The notes: generated by a model not told the origin, from the sequence alone. 45,658 nt of DNA from SAR324 cluster bacterium SAR324-CTD7B (GCA_002082305.1 LSNO01000085.1:1-45658), one strand, 5' to 3'. Numbered from the stretch's first letter, positions 1 through 7,242 are shown. Numbers and translations: made by a program.

Positions 1-72
1 CCACGCTGCTTCAGAACCTGCCAATCCTGCTCCAACAATGGCAACCGTGTGTTTTTCCTTTATTTCCTGCAT
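1..72 (-). CDS. trmFO: TrmFO-like FAD-dependent tRNA methyltransferase, N-terminal fragment
   Basis: Only the first 24 codons lie in the window; the gene runs off the left edge on the minus strand. The peptide contains VAIVGAGLAGSEAAW, the FAD-binding dinucleotide motif (GxGxxGxE) in the form typical of TrmFO. TrmFO is the folate/FAD-dependent enzyme that makes 5-methyluridine at position 54 of tRNA. MnmG/GidA has a related motif, but usually GGGHAGCEAA, so TrmFO fits better. The ATG at 70-72 has no strong ribosome-binding site. With so few residues the family call rests on one motif. Confidence 0.7.
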   Translation of the reverse strand, partial: MQEIKEKHTVAIVGAGLAGSEAAW

Positions 73-424
73 CCGTTTAATTTAATTATTTGCGCCAACT
101 ATAGTCAACTGTGAATGGTAAAAGTACATCTATATTGACAAGTATTAAACGCTTCCAGCCTTGTTCTAATAATAATATTTCAGTTGGAAAGTAGAAAGTT
201 GAAAGTTGAAAGGCGCTCTTGTATCACTTTAACAGTAATTTATACAACAGAACTCTTATTCCCTTTGAGTGAAAAAATACGTGTAGTTTCATTACAGGAT
301 TTTGTCTTAACCTCCATGCAGAAATAAAGCACATAAAAATAATTTCACTTTCAAAACAAAAAAGCCTCACCATTCCACATTGGAAAATAGATTGTGTTCT
401 TCTATCTATACGGAAAATAATAAC
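73..424. other. Intergenic stretch between trmFO and vapBC
   Basis: I see no gene here. The only local structure is a short tandem repeat at about 194-212 made of GAAAGTT units, followed by plain AT-rich DNA up to the vapBC promoter. Confidence 0.5.
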
Positions 425-453
425 TTGAATTGTTTTTATAGTACATATATAAT
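425..453 (+). promoter_or_regulatory. vapBC promoter (-35 and -10)
   Basis: TTGAAT at 425-430 and a perfect TATAAT at 448-453 are separated by 17 bases, an almost ideal sigma-70 promoter. It points into vapB, whose ATG is at 500. A second TATAAT lies at 471-476 but has no good -35 partner. Transcription would start near 460, inside the inverted repeat listed next. Confidence 0.75.
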
Positions 454-471
454 GTCATCATACGATGATAT
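452..471 (+). promoter_or_regulatory. Inverted repeat, probable VapBC operator
   Basis: TCATC at 455-459 and GATGA at 464-468 form an inverted repeat around ATAC. The symmetry resumes at 452-453 and 470-471 after one mismatched pair. It overlaps the expected transcription start. VapB antitoxins usually repress their own operon by binding such palindromes with an N-terminal DNA-binding domain, so this is the likely autoregulatory site. The role is inferred from position and family. Confidence 0.6.
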
Positions 472-499
472 ATAATGCGCACATTTATCGAGAATTGAA

Positions 500-697
500 A
501 TGAGAACCACCATAAACATAGATGACGAATTGATGGAGAAAGCACAAAGCATGACAGGCATGGCCGAAAAAACTGCTCTTGTTCGTGAGGGCTTACGGGC
601 TTTGATTGAACGGGAAAGTGCACGGAGATTGGCACGGCTCGGAGGAACTGAACCGAAATTACAGACCATTCCACGTCGGCAAACAGGGATGAAATGA
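500..697 (+). CDS. vapB: Type II antitoxin, VapB family
   Basis: This 65-residue protein begins MRTTINIDDELMEKA, the ribbon-helix-helix type N-terminus of VapB antitoxins (compare RTTxxIDDxL). The N-terminal part should bind DNA as a dimer, and the basic C-terminal tail (about 40-65, rich in R and K) should wrap the toxin. Its stop overlaps the vapC start by four bases (ATGA at 694-697), the usual arrangement for coupled translation of antitoxin and toxin. The operon has its own promoter and a palindromic operator just upstream. Length and order are normal for the family. Confidence 0.88.
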   Translation: MRTTINIDDELMEKAQSMTGMAEKTALVREGLRALIERESARRLARLGGTEPKLQTIPRRQTGMK

Positions 698-1068
698 TTT
701 TGGTCGATACCTCTGTTTGGATTGATCATTTACGTTTCGTGGATGAAAATTTGGTGGCTCTGTTGGAGAGTGGACAAGTCGTGAATCACCACTTTGTGAC
801 CGGAGAACTGGCCTGCGGTAATTTGCAAAACAGAGAGCTAATTTTGAAAATGCTCAAATCTTTGCCGCAAGCATTGACTGCGACTGAAGAGGAAGTTCTG
901 TACTTTATGGAACAGCAACAGTTGATGGGACAAGGATTAGGTTACATTGATTGTCATCTTTTGACCGCCACAGCACTGACTCCATCAACGCTCCTCTGGA
1001 CACGTGACAAACAGTTAATAGAGGCGGCAATCTCAATGAACTTGATTTACAACGCAGGTGAAGTCTGA
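694..1068 (+). CDS. vapC: VapC toxin, PIN-domain ribonuclease
   Basis: The 124 residues form one PIN domain. The acidic metal-binding residues are visible: Asp5 in ILVDTSVWIDHL, Glu39 in TGELACG, Asp86 in GYIDCHLL and Asp105 in LLWTRDKQL. VapC toxins are Mg-dependent endoribonucleases that cut tRNA or rRNA and stop translation unless held by VapB. All four acidic positions are intact, so the toxin is likely active. It is translationally coupled to vapB. The exact RNA target cannot be read from sequence. Confidence 0.92.
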   Translation: MILVDTSVWIDHLRFVDENLVALLESGQVVNHHFVTGELACGNLQNRELILKMLKSLPQALTATEEEVLYFMEQQQLMGQGLGYIDCHLLTATALTPSTLLWTRDKQLIEAAISMNLIYNAGEV

Positions 1069-1243
1069 GGGAATAATCAAATTTCTTATTTTGTCAAATA
1101 TAGTTGCAACTTTGAAGCTTCCTTAGACTAGAATTTAAATGAATCAATAATAGTGTAAAGTAAAATATTAATTCCTGATGATTCATTTTTTATCCAACTT
1201 GAAGTAAGCCCGGAACCTGTAGCTTCAAAGCATAATTTCTGTT

Positions 1244-2338
1244 ATGCTTAAATTACAACATTTCAATGAAAACAAGATGTATCATCCTGGAAGATACTGG
1301 CAAAAACTTGATGACGGCAGGATTCAATGTGACGTCTGCCCGAGGCAGTGCAAACTACATGACGGGCAGCGTGGACTTTGTTTTGTGCGCCAGGCAAAAG
1401 GGGAGCAAATTGTACTGACAACTTATGGACGTTCCAGCGGATTTTGCATTGATCCGATTGAAAAAAAACCTCTGAATCATTTCCTTCCGGGCACACCGGT
1501 TTTATCGTTTGGAACTGCCGGATGTAATCTCACCTGTAAATTTTGTCAAAACTGGGACATCAGTAAGTCGCGTGAATTTGACAGACTCACCGAAACCGCT
1601 TCTCCTGAAATGATTGCCAAAGCTGCAAAAGACTCCGGCTGCCGCAGCGTCGCTTTCACTTACAATGATCCGGTGATTTTCCTGGAATATGCAGTGGATA
1701 TCGCACAGGCCTGCCGGGATTCTGGTGTTCATCCGGTTGCAGTCACAGCAGGCTATGTCCTTCCGGAAGCACGTGCCGAATTTTTCCAGAACATGGATGC
1801 AGCCAACGTTGACCTAAAGGCTTTTAGTGAAAAATTTTACAAAAAGATTTGCGGAGGAAAACTTGCTGCTGTTTTGGAAACTTTGGAATATTTAAAGCAC
1901 GAAACTGAGGTTTGGTTTGAACTGACCACGCTGCTCATTCCGGGTGAAAACGATGCTCCGGAAGAACTGCATGCAATGACGGAATGGATAGTGGAGCACC
2001 TCGGTCCGGATGTTCCCCTGCACTTTTCCGCATTTCATCCGGACTGGAAAATGCGTGATATCGAAAACACTCCGCACTCAACTTTAAGCCGCGCAAGGGA
2101 AATTGCTCTGGGAAATGGAATTCGTTACGTCTATGTCGGAAATGTTCATGACAAATCCGGATCAAGCACATACTGCCATCAATGTGGTGAGTTGTTAATC
2201 GGCAGGGACTGGTATGAATTAAGCGACTGGAACCTGGATGGAGCCGGACTCTGTATTTCCTGCGGATCTGAGTGTCCCGGACTTATTGAAAATCATCCCG
2301 GAGACTGGGGATCAAAGAGGCTTCCGATACGTTTATAA
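1244..2338 (+). CDS. amrS: AmmeMemoRadiSam system radical SAM enzyme
   Basis: A 364-residue radical SAM protein of the AmrS family. The cluster-binding CxxxCxxC is Cys94, Cys98 and Cys101 in GCNLTCKFCQNW. Further cysteines precede it (29, 32, 36, 46) and a C-terminal set (YCHQC, CISCGSEC) resembles an added metal site. Family members occur with AmrB (Memo-like) and AmrA (AMMECR1-like) in an uncharacterised three-part system, so no reaction can be named. AmrB lies immediately downstream on the opposite strand, only 8 bases from this stop. ATG 1244 lacks a clear ribosome site. ATG 1277, starting MYHPGRYWQ, is an equally plausible start and closer to family N-termini. Confidence 0.9.
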   Translation: MLKLQHFNENKMYHPGRYWQKLDDGRIQCDVCPRQCKLHDGQRGLCFVRQAKGEQIVLTTYGRSSGFCIDPIEKKPLNHFLPGTPVLSFGTAGCNLTCKFCQNWDISKSREFDRLTETASPEMIAKAAKDSGCRSVAFTYNDPVIFLEYAVDIAQACRDSGVHPVAVTAGYVLPEARAEFFQNMDAANVDLKAFSEKFYKKICGGKLAAVLETLEYLKHETEVWFELTTLLIPGENDAPEELHAMTEWIVEHLGPDVPLHFSAFHPDWKMRDIENTPHSTLSRAREIALGNGIRYVYVGNVHDKSGSSTYCHQCGELLIGRDWYELSDWNLDGAGLCISCGSECPGLIENHPGDWGSKRLPIRL

Positions 2339-2346
2339 ATCCAGGG

Positions 2347-3186
2347 TCAGGCAGTCATCGCCCACGCGCCATAACCGACAACACGTCCGCGATCTCCCGC
2401 AGTATCTCCGGAATTACAGAGGCCAAGCCGATGAACGTTCCATTGGTTTTGAGAAGCGGCTAATAAAGCTCCCCGCAGCGGATATGCTCCACAGGCATCT
2501 TCTGTTGAAATCCGGTTTTGCTCCAGATGTTCTATTGCATTTGCGGTACGTGCATCGATTTCCCGTGCCGTTTGATAGTCATGAAAATGACTGAGGTCCG
2601 TACTGATCACAATAAGCGTTTCATGGTCTTCGCTAAATTGCTGAATTAGTGCAGCAAGCAGTTCTGTTTTCGCATCTCCCACAACCAGTGGAAGCAGTTT
2701 GAATTCACCAAGAGTTTCCTGTAAAAAAGGCAGCTGCACTTCCAGACAATGCTCTTCGGCATGTGCCTCATCACTGACAGAAATCCATGAAAATTCCGCC
2801 AGCATTTTTTCAATCAACTCTTTATCCAGAGTTATCTCACCAAGTGGAGTTTGAAAGGCATCTGCCTCAGGAAAAGCCGCACCCTCAAGCCATACCCGAT
2901 GTGCCGGTCCCAAAAGCAAAACCCGTTTAAATTGATTTTGATTTTGCTCTAGAAGACGATAGGCGGAAGCCGCTATTTTTCCGGAATAAATGTAACCGGC
3001 ATGTGGAACAATCAGTGTGCGTAATTCAGCAGTTTCACCTTTTTTCAACTTGGGAACGTCTTCTTCTGTGCCTGCATTGCTCAAATAATTCTGCACTGCA
3101 TTCCTTAGTTCTGCAGTACCTCCTGGATAGAACATTGAGGCCACTGCAGGAGGTCGAATATTTTTTTCAGTGTTTCCAGTAATCAT
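2347..3186 (-). CDS. amrB: AmmeMemoRadiSam system protein B (Memo-like)
   Basis: The protein matches the AmrB/Memo family, which shares a fold with class III extradiol dioxygenases. Recognisable stretches are IRPPAVASMFYPGG near the N-terminus, VPHAGYIYSGKIA, LLLGPAHR, HAEEHCLEVQLPFLQ and STDLSHFHDY, carrying the conserved histidines of the pocket. The longest frame begins at 3207, but ATG 3184-3186 has GAGGA five bases upstream and is preferred, giving 279 residues. It follows the AMP nucleosidase gene closely (stop at 3219), so the two are probably cotranscribed, and it converges on amrS. No AmrA (AMMECR1) domain is seen in the window. The biochemical role of the family is unknown. Confidence 0.87.
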   Translation of the reverse strand: MITGNTEKNIRPPAVASMFYPGGTAELRNAVQNYLSNAGTEEDVPKLKKGETAELRTLIVPHAGYIYSGKIAASAYRLLEQNQNQFKRVLLLGPAHRVWLEGAAFPEADAFQTPLGEITLDKELIEKMLAEFSWISVSDEAHAEEHCLEVQLPFLQETLGEFKLLPLVVGDAKTELLAALIQQFSEDHETLIVISTDLSHFHDYQTAREIDARTANAIEHLEQNRISTEDACGAYPLRGALLAASQNQWNVHRLGLCNSGDTAGDRGRVVGYGAWAMTA

Positions 3187-3218
3187 CGTATTCCTCACAA
3201 TTTTCATTCGCCGAATTG

Positions 3219-3992
3219 TCAGTAACCAAAGTGTTTGATTTCCTCACCTTTTTCCTCTATATCGGTCATGGCCTGGATGCCCATTTCGAGATGCATATCC
3301 ACATATTTTGCAGTAACTTTTTTGTCCATTTCCTGAGTTTTTACTCCTTCAGGCATAAGCGGCATATCTGAAACAAGGAGAATTGCACCTCGGGAAATTT
3401 TATTCGCATGACCAACTATAAATAAAGTAGCTGTTTCCATGTCAATACCAATGGCAGAAAGGTCTATCAGCCGCTTGCGGAATTTATTGTCCCACTCCCA
3501 GACACGGCGATTTGTCGTGTAAATTACACCGGTACGATATTCCTGCCCATAGTCCAGGACGGTATCAGAGACAAATTTGTGCAGCTTAAATGAAGGTAAA
3601 GCAGGTACTTCCGGCGGCAGATAATCATTGCTCGTTCCTTCTCCGCGAATTGCCGCAATAGGGATGATATAGCGTCCAATTTCAGCAGATTGCTTCAAAC
3701 CTCCACACTTGCCTAAAAACAAAACTCCTTTTGGATTACAGGCAGTCAACAGGTCCATGATCGTAGCCGCATTCGCAGAGCCGATTCCAAAATTTATGAT
3801 GCTCAGTCCATTGCTGTTTGTGGCAGTCTGCATGGGACGGCCTTTGCCCTTGATTTCACAGTCGAAACGTTTAGCAAATTTGCTCAAATAATTACTGAAA
3901 TTTGTCAGCAAAATGTATTCTCCAAATTCAAAAATCTCTGTTCCGGTATAACGCGGCAGCCAGTCGCGGGTGATCTCAATTTTGGTTATCAC
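3219..3992 (-). CDS. amn: AMP nucleosidase, short form
   Basis: A 257-residue protein of the purine phosphorylase/nucleosidase superfamily. Diagnostic stretches are INFGIGSANAATIMDLL, GVLFLGKCGGLK, IRGEGTSNDY and IGIDMETATLFIVG, the last carrying the base- and ribose-contacting Met-Glu. AMP nucleosidase splits AMP to adenine and ribose-5-phosphate. E. coli Amn is much longer because of an N-terminal regulatory domain that is absent here; short forms occur in other phyla. The start is GTG at 3990-3992 with a weak AAGAG upstream, and an inverted repeat lies 16 bases further up. The gene sits directly before amrB on the same strand. Confidence 0.85.
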   Translation of the reverse strand: MITKIEITRDWLPRYTGTEIFEFGEYILLTNFSNYLSKFAKRFDCEIKGKGRPMQTATNSNGLSIINFGIGSANAATIMDLLTACNPKGVLFLGKCGGLKQSAEIGRYIIPIAAIRGEGTSNDYLPPEVPALPSFKLHKFVSDTVLDYGQEYRTGVIYTTNRRVWEWDNKFRKRLIDLSAIGIDMETATLFIVGHANKISRGAILLVSDMPLMPEGVKTQEMDKKVTAKYVDMHLEMGIQAMTDIEEKGEEIKHFGY

Positions 3993-4007
3993 AAAATTAC
4001 TCTTTTT

Positions 4008-4029
4008 TTAATAACTCGTTAGTTATTAA
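4008..4029. repeat. Inverted repeat upstream of the AMP nucleosidase start
   Basis: TTAATAACT at 4008-4016 and AGTTATTAA at 4021-4029 are perfect inverted arms around CGTT. The site ends 16 bases before the GTG start of the minus-strand gene. It could be an operator or a 5' leader hairpin. There is no T-run on the correct side for a terminator of either strand. Confidence 0.45.
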
Positions 4030-4063
4030 TTCTTGAAAGGTGCTAATATTATCGACTGTGACA

Positions 4064-4140
4064 TGTCATCTCGACCGAAGGGAGAGATCTGTCAAAGTAC
4101 TGATATCTTAGAAGATCTCTCACATACGTTCGGGATGACA
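4064..4140. repeat. 77-bp dispersed hairpin repeat, family A copy 1
   Basis: The element begins TGTCATCTCGACCGAAG and ends CGTTCGGGATGACA, so its ends are imperfect inverted repeats. Inside, GAGAGATCT and AGATCTCTC also pair. A second copy of exactly the same length is at 23535-23611. It has no coding capacity and is probably a REP- or MITE-like element. Confidence 0.8.
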
Positions 4141-4195
4141 AATTTTTAATTTCAAACTTTATTTCTAGACAGTCATACCTTAGATTTTCCTCCAT

Positions 4196-4236
4196 TGTCA
4201 TTCCGGGCGAAGCGCAGCATAGACCCGGAATCCAGG
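4196..4236. repeat. Short hairpin repeat, family B copy 1
   Basis: TGTCATTCCGGG at the left and CCCGGAATCCAGG at the right form an imperfect stem around GCGAAGCGCAGCATAGA. The sequence belongs to the widespread TGTCATTCC...GGAATCCAGG type of bacterial interspersed repeat. It is one of three such hairpins in this intergenic stretch. Confidence 0.65.
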
Positions 4237-4424
4237 AGTTGTTCTTCAATTCTCGTACTCAAACTGATCGTAAATATTAATCACAGATCAAGTCCGGTTT
4301 GAAAAAATAAATTTTTATACAGTGTGTCATAATTTCAGAAGTATCTCAAACAATCCACTTCCAAATTACAATTTGCTTCCTTTTTTTACCAAGAGACAAA
4401 TATGAAGGAAAAGTAGAAGTTTCC

Positions 4425-4476
4425 CCTGGATTCCCGCTCCCCAATCAGGCCGAGGACAAGCTTCGCGGGAATGACA
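4425..4476. repeat. Short hairpin repeat, family B copy 2
   Basis: CTGGATTCCCGC at the left pairs imperfectly with GCGGGAATGACA at the right. The inner part CAATCAGGCCGAGGACAAG recurs in inverted orientation at the right edge of the window (45623-45658), which shows that it is a dispersed element. Confidence 0.75.
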
Positions 4477-4525
4477 ATCGAAGGTCTGCAATATTTGAAA
4501 GAGGATTAGCTTTGTAGAAGCACCC

Positions 4526-4589
4526 ATGGATTCTCTCTTCCGCGGGACTGATAAGTTACGCTAGAACGACTAGCTTACCCGGAATGACA
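4526..4589. repeat. Short hairpin repeat, family B copy 3 (diverged)
   Basis: ATGGATTCTC at the left edge and ACCCGGAATGACA at the right edge match the ends of the family B hairpins. An inner inverted pair, ACGCTAG and CTAGCTT, is weak. It lies about 100 bases before the first of the virus-like genes. Confidence 0.5.
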
Positions 4590-4686
4590 AATTACATGAG
4601 AATAATGAGAATCTCGTTATATTTATTTTCAGTTACGGTTGGTTTTTCGGTTTGATTCCTATTTTACTAGGTAGCTGGATTGGCAT

Positions 4687-5142
4687 GTGCAAAGAAATAT
4701 TGTAGAGTATGAAAATTCTGAACAGAATGATTCACCAAATTTATTTATGTTTGTACATTTGTTTTATTCGAATGCTATAGTAACTCCCCATGACGGAAAA
4801 GAACTTTGGGGAATCGGGCATCCATGTAGTCCACATTTTGGGAAGATGCTTCCTATATTACAGAAATTAGACATAAAATCTTTGATACGTGTGAAGGCCA
4901 ATCTTTATCCATATTCTGGAGAAACTTTACATGAACACGGAATGCATACTGATTATGAGTTTCCCCATTATGCGGCATTATTATCACTTAACACTTGTGA
5001 TGGATATACTAAGCTGGAAGACTGTACTAAGGTAGAAAGTATTGCAAATCGAGTGGTGATTTTTGATGCAAGCCTGAAACATTGTTCGACTACTACTACA
5101 TCAGACTTCGCGAGGATTAATATTAATATAAATTACTTGTGA
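4687..5142 (+). CDS. 2-oxoglutarate/Fe(II)-dependent oxygenase, viral type
   Basis: The 151 residues fit the small 2OG-Fe(II) oxygenase family common in marine T4-like phages. The metal triad is visible as His87 and Asp89 in HGMHTDYEF and His132 in LKHCSTTTTSDF, with Arg143 in ARININI as the 2-oxoglutarate anchor. Preceding strands (LIRVKANLYPYSG, AALLSLNTCDGYTKLED, NRVVIFDASL) follow the double-stranded beta-helix order. The start used is GTG 4687, because an overlapping ATG at 4685 is out of frame and a stop lies at 4672. From memory, homologues have a longer N-terminus, so the gene may be 5'-truncated. The substrate (protein prolyl, nucleobase or other) is unknown. Base composition is visibly more AT-rich than the flanking metabolic genes. 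Confidence 0.75.
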   Translation: MQRNIVEYENSEQNDSPNLFMFVHLFYSNAIVTPHDGKELWGIGHPCSPHFGKMLPILQKLDIKSLIRVKANLYPYSGETLHEHGMHTDYEFPHYAALLSLNTCDGYTKLEDCTKVESIANRVVIFDASLKHCSTTTTSDFARINININYL

Positions 5143-5172
5143 AATAAATGGTAATTAAAAAAGAGAGATAAT

Positions 5173-5379
5173 ATGACAACATCTTTTGGAGAGTATTTTT
5201 ATGATCAACGTGATAGAATAGTCAAAGCAATGCAAAACAAGAATACTGAGTTGCACAAAGCGTGGCGAGAGGATTTTGATAAACGACAAAGCGCTCTAGC
5301 ATTACTCCGAAAGATAAAACCGGCAAGTACTAGAGAACAAGAAATTGTCAAAGAAATGATATTAAAAGAAATGAAATAA
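5173..5379 (+). CDS. Small charged hypothetical protein
   Basis: The 68-residue product is not recognised. It is highly charged and predicted helical, with many Lys, Arg and Glu in its C-terminal two thirds. GAGAG lies shortly before the ATG. It follows the oxygenase gene by 30 bases on the same strand and is followed two bases after its stop by another small gene, a packing style typical of phage genomes. Confidence 0.6.
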   Translation: MTTSFGEYFYDQRDRIVKAMQNKNTELHKAWREDFDKRQSALALLRKIKPASTREQEIVKEMILKEMK

Positions 5380-5380
5380 T

Positions 5381-5518
5381 ATGAATAAAGAAAAGCTGGA
5401 CGAGTGGGGATATCCGATACATCCAGAGATGAATTTCCTGAAGCCTGAGGGCGATTTCGAAACACGAATAGCTCTCATAATAGCATTCAGTTTAATAGTA
5501 ATTGGTATAATAATATGA
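5381..5518 (+). CDS. 45-residue protein with C-terminal membrane helix
   Basis: ATG 5381 opens a 45-codon frame beginning MNKEKLDEWGYPIHPEM and ending with the hydrophobic stretch IALIIAFSLIVIGIII, which should span a membrane and leave the N-terminus soluble. It starts one base after the preceding stop codon, and its own stop overlaps the next start by four bases (ATGA, 5515-5518). This compact joining on both sides supports a real gene. No family is recognised. The shape, a soluble head with a hydrophobic tail, resembles small phage membrane proteins. Confidence 0.6.
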   Translation: MNKEKLDEWGYPIHPEMNFLKPEGDFETRIALIIAFSLIVIGIII

Positions 5519-5754
5519 TAAAAGACGATATATCAAAAAAACGAAAACTCCCAACGATAGATCACGGTATTGATATTATCGGCGATGAATGGGATGAAGA
5601 AATAAATACCGATATTCTTCAAAACGAAGAAGATTGGGAAAACGAAGGTGGTGGAAATGGTATCTATAATAGTGCTCAGATGCTTAACGGTTCATTTGAG
5701 GGTGACACCATTTCTCAGATAGGTAAAAAACATCAAAAAAAGAAGAACGAATAA
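5515..5754 (+). CDS. Small acidic hypothetical protein
   Basis: A 79-residue product, strongly acidic in its middle (DEWDEEINTDILQNEEDWENEG) with a basic lysine-rich C-terminus. No family is recognised. Translation is probably coupled to the upstream 45-residue protein through the ATGA overlap. It belongs to the same run of virus-like small genes. Confidence 0.6.
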   Translation: MIKDDISKKRKLPTIDHGIDIIGDEWDEEINTDILQNEEDWENEGGGNGIYNSAQMLNGSFEGDTISQIGKKHQKKKNE

Positions 5755-5767
5755 TAATAATCAATTC

Positions 5768-5784
5768 TTCAGTCATTGACTGAA
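5768..5784. repeat. 17-base palindrome before the 93-residue gene
   Basis: TTCAGTCA and TGACTGAA are perfect inverted arms around one central T. The site lies 27 bases upstream of the next ATG, in the only real gap within the small-gene cluster. It could be a regulatory site; nothing proves that. Confidence 0.4.
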
Positions 5785-5811
5785 TAATCACTAAAATATG
5801 AAAGGTATGAT

Positions 5812-6093
5812 ATGCACAAATACAACTTTGAGAATGCTACAGAGAAGAGACAAGCAGATAAAGAGTTAGGACATATCCTCATTCCGTATCCAGATGGACA
5901 AGTGAAACACCCTGAACACTTGCAACAGCACGAAACCCTGCAGGTGTTACAGAGGTATGCATTAAATGGAAATGCAGAAAAGTGTAAAGAGATGATAGCA
6001 GAACTTCCAGAGCATCAACGAAAGGATACTATAAGAATGTTAAAAGGTGCTGTCAGAGAACATGGAAGAGAAATAGAGTTAGAAGATACTTAG
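5812..6093 (+). CDS. Hypothetical protein of the virus-like cluster
   Basis: A 93-residue product with no family I recognise. It is hydrophilic and helical (QQHETLQVLQRYALNGNAEKCKEMIAELP) and ends in an acidic tail. GAAAGG lies about eight bases before the chosen ATG; two upstream ATG triplets (5799, 5808) are not better placed. It is the last gene of the plus-strand cluster and is followed by a strong stem-loop before the convergent ABC transporter operon. Confidence 0.6.
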   Translation: MHKYNFENATEKRQADKELGHILIPYPDGQVKHPEHLQQHETLQVLQRYALNGNAEKCKEMIAELPEHQRKDTIRMLKGAVREHGREIELEDT

Positions 6094-6140
6094 TTGATAT
6101 TAAAGGGAGAGTATTGTAACTTAAGCAAGTGCTGGGAAAG

Positions 6141-6178
6141 AGTCCGGAAGCAACACAAGACTGCGTTGCTTCCGAACT
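6141..6178. terminator. Stem-loop between convergent operons
   Basis: CGGAAGCAAC at 6145-6154 and GTTGCTTCCG at 6165-6174 form a perfect 10-bp stem, extended by AGT/ACT after one mismatch, with a 10-base loop. It lies between the end of the small-gene cluster and the end of the pyrimidine operon. Neither strand has a good T-run, so it may block transcription or protect transcript ends rather than act as a classic terminator. Confidence 0.55.
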
Positions 6179-6194
6179 AGAAATTGAAATGGAA

Positions 6195-7187
6195 TTACAT
6201 AGCATTCCAGATAGAGTGAGTCCATGCGCCTTTAGGCTTTTTGGAGATCACAGGATCGGAATCAGATGACATCAGAACATCGACTGTGCGCCTGTAATCC
6301 GCTGGAATCAGGTAACCAATGCCCTGGGGCTGATTGCCAACCAACTTGTTTATTTCACGCATCATCCGACGCTGATGTTTTTCTGTCTGTGCACCGGTAT
6401 CGTCATTTTCCAGGACAATATCTGCTGCTTCATCAGGATGATCTGCTGCATACTTCCAACCTTTGATTGAAGCTTTGAGGAAGCGGGCCATTTTACTGAC
6501 AAAAGCCTTTTTTCTCAGATTTTTTTCCATTACATACAAACCGTCTTCCAAGGTAGAAACACCTTGATCTTCATATTTGTAGACCACTAATTCTGATGGA
6601 CTGAGGCCTGCATCAACAATTTGCCAGTATTCGTTGTAAGTCATGGTTGAAACACATTCTGCCTGCTTCTGCAGAATTGGATCTACGTTAAAGCCCTGCT
6701 TCAAAACAGTCACTCCGTTTGAACCGCCGGTGGTTGGAATACCCAATTTGCTCATCCAGCTCAGGAAAGGATATTCGTTTCCATAGAACCAGACTCCCAG
6801 CGTTTTCCCACGAAAATCAGCCGGTGATTTGATCCCGCTGTCTTTGCGGCAAGTGAGCATCATTCCTGACTTTTTGAAAATTTGGGCAATGTTCACCAGA
6901 GCCACACCTTTTTCACGTGATGCCAAGGCAGCAGGCATCCAATCGATGATTACATCGGCTCCTCCTCCTGCTATAACCTGAGGCGGCGCAATATCCGGTC
7001 CACCCGGCTTGATGGTCACATCCAGCCCTTCGGCTTGATAGTAGCCCTTGTCCTGGGCTACAAAGTAACCTCCAAACTGAGCCTGTGTGACCCACTTCAA
7101 CTGAATGGTAACTTTATCTGCTGCTTGTGTGGAAAATGCAAACCCAACTGTCAGCAACACCATCACTACTTTTTTTATTATACTCAT
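6195..7187 (-). CDS. ABC transporter periplasmic binding protein (NMT1/THI5 type), probably pyrimidine
   Basis: The protein has a Sec signal peptide (MSIIKKVVMVLLTVGFAFSTQAA) followed by VTIQLKWVTQAQFGGYFVAQDKGYY, the opening of the NMT1/THI5-like binding-protein family, which takes up pyrimidine-like, thiamine-precursor and sulfonate ligands. GGAGAG lies just before the second ATG, so the start is set at 7187 rather than 7199. It is the last gene of the operon, after two permeases, an ATPase and four pyrimidine-degradation enzymes, so uracil, thymine or a related catabolite is the most likely ligand. That assignment comes from context; the binding residues do not reveal it. Confidence 0.82.
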   Translation of the reverse strand: MSIIKKVVMVLLTVGFAFSTQAADKVTIQLKWVTQAQFGGYFVAQDKGYYQAEGLDVTIKPGGPDIAPPQVIAGGGADVIIDWMPAALASREKGVALVNIAQIFKKSGMMLTCRKDSGIKSPADFRGKTLGVWFYGNEYPFLSWMSKLGIPTTGGSNGVTVLKQGFNVDPILQKQAECVSTMTYNEYWQIVDAGLSPSELVVYKYEDQGVSTLEDGLYVMEKNLRKKAFVSKMARFLKASIKGWKYAADHPDEAADIVLENDDTGAQTEKHQRRMMREINKLVGNQPQGIGYLIPADYRRTVDVLMSSDSDPVISKKPKGAWTHSIWNAM

Positions 7188-7242
7188 AATTCTCTCCATT
7201 CGAGATTAAAATTAAGTCAGCTTTTTGTTTGCAACAAGCAAG

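Noticed and set aside
402-729. Two minus-strand open frames across vapB
   Set aside because: They overlap the convincing vapB and its promoter in antisense, have no family features, and reflect the coding bias of the real gene.
4049-4249. Minus-strand open frame of 66 codons in the repeat nest
   Set aside because: It runs through two hairpin repeats, and its peptide is just translated repeat sequence.
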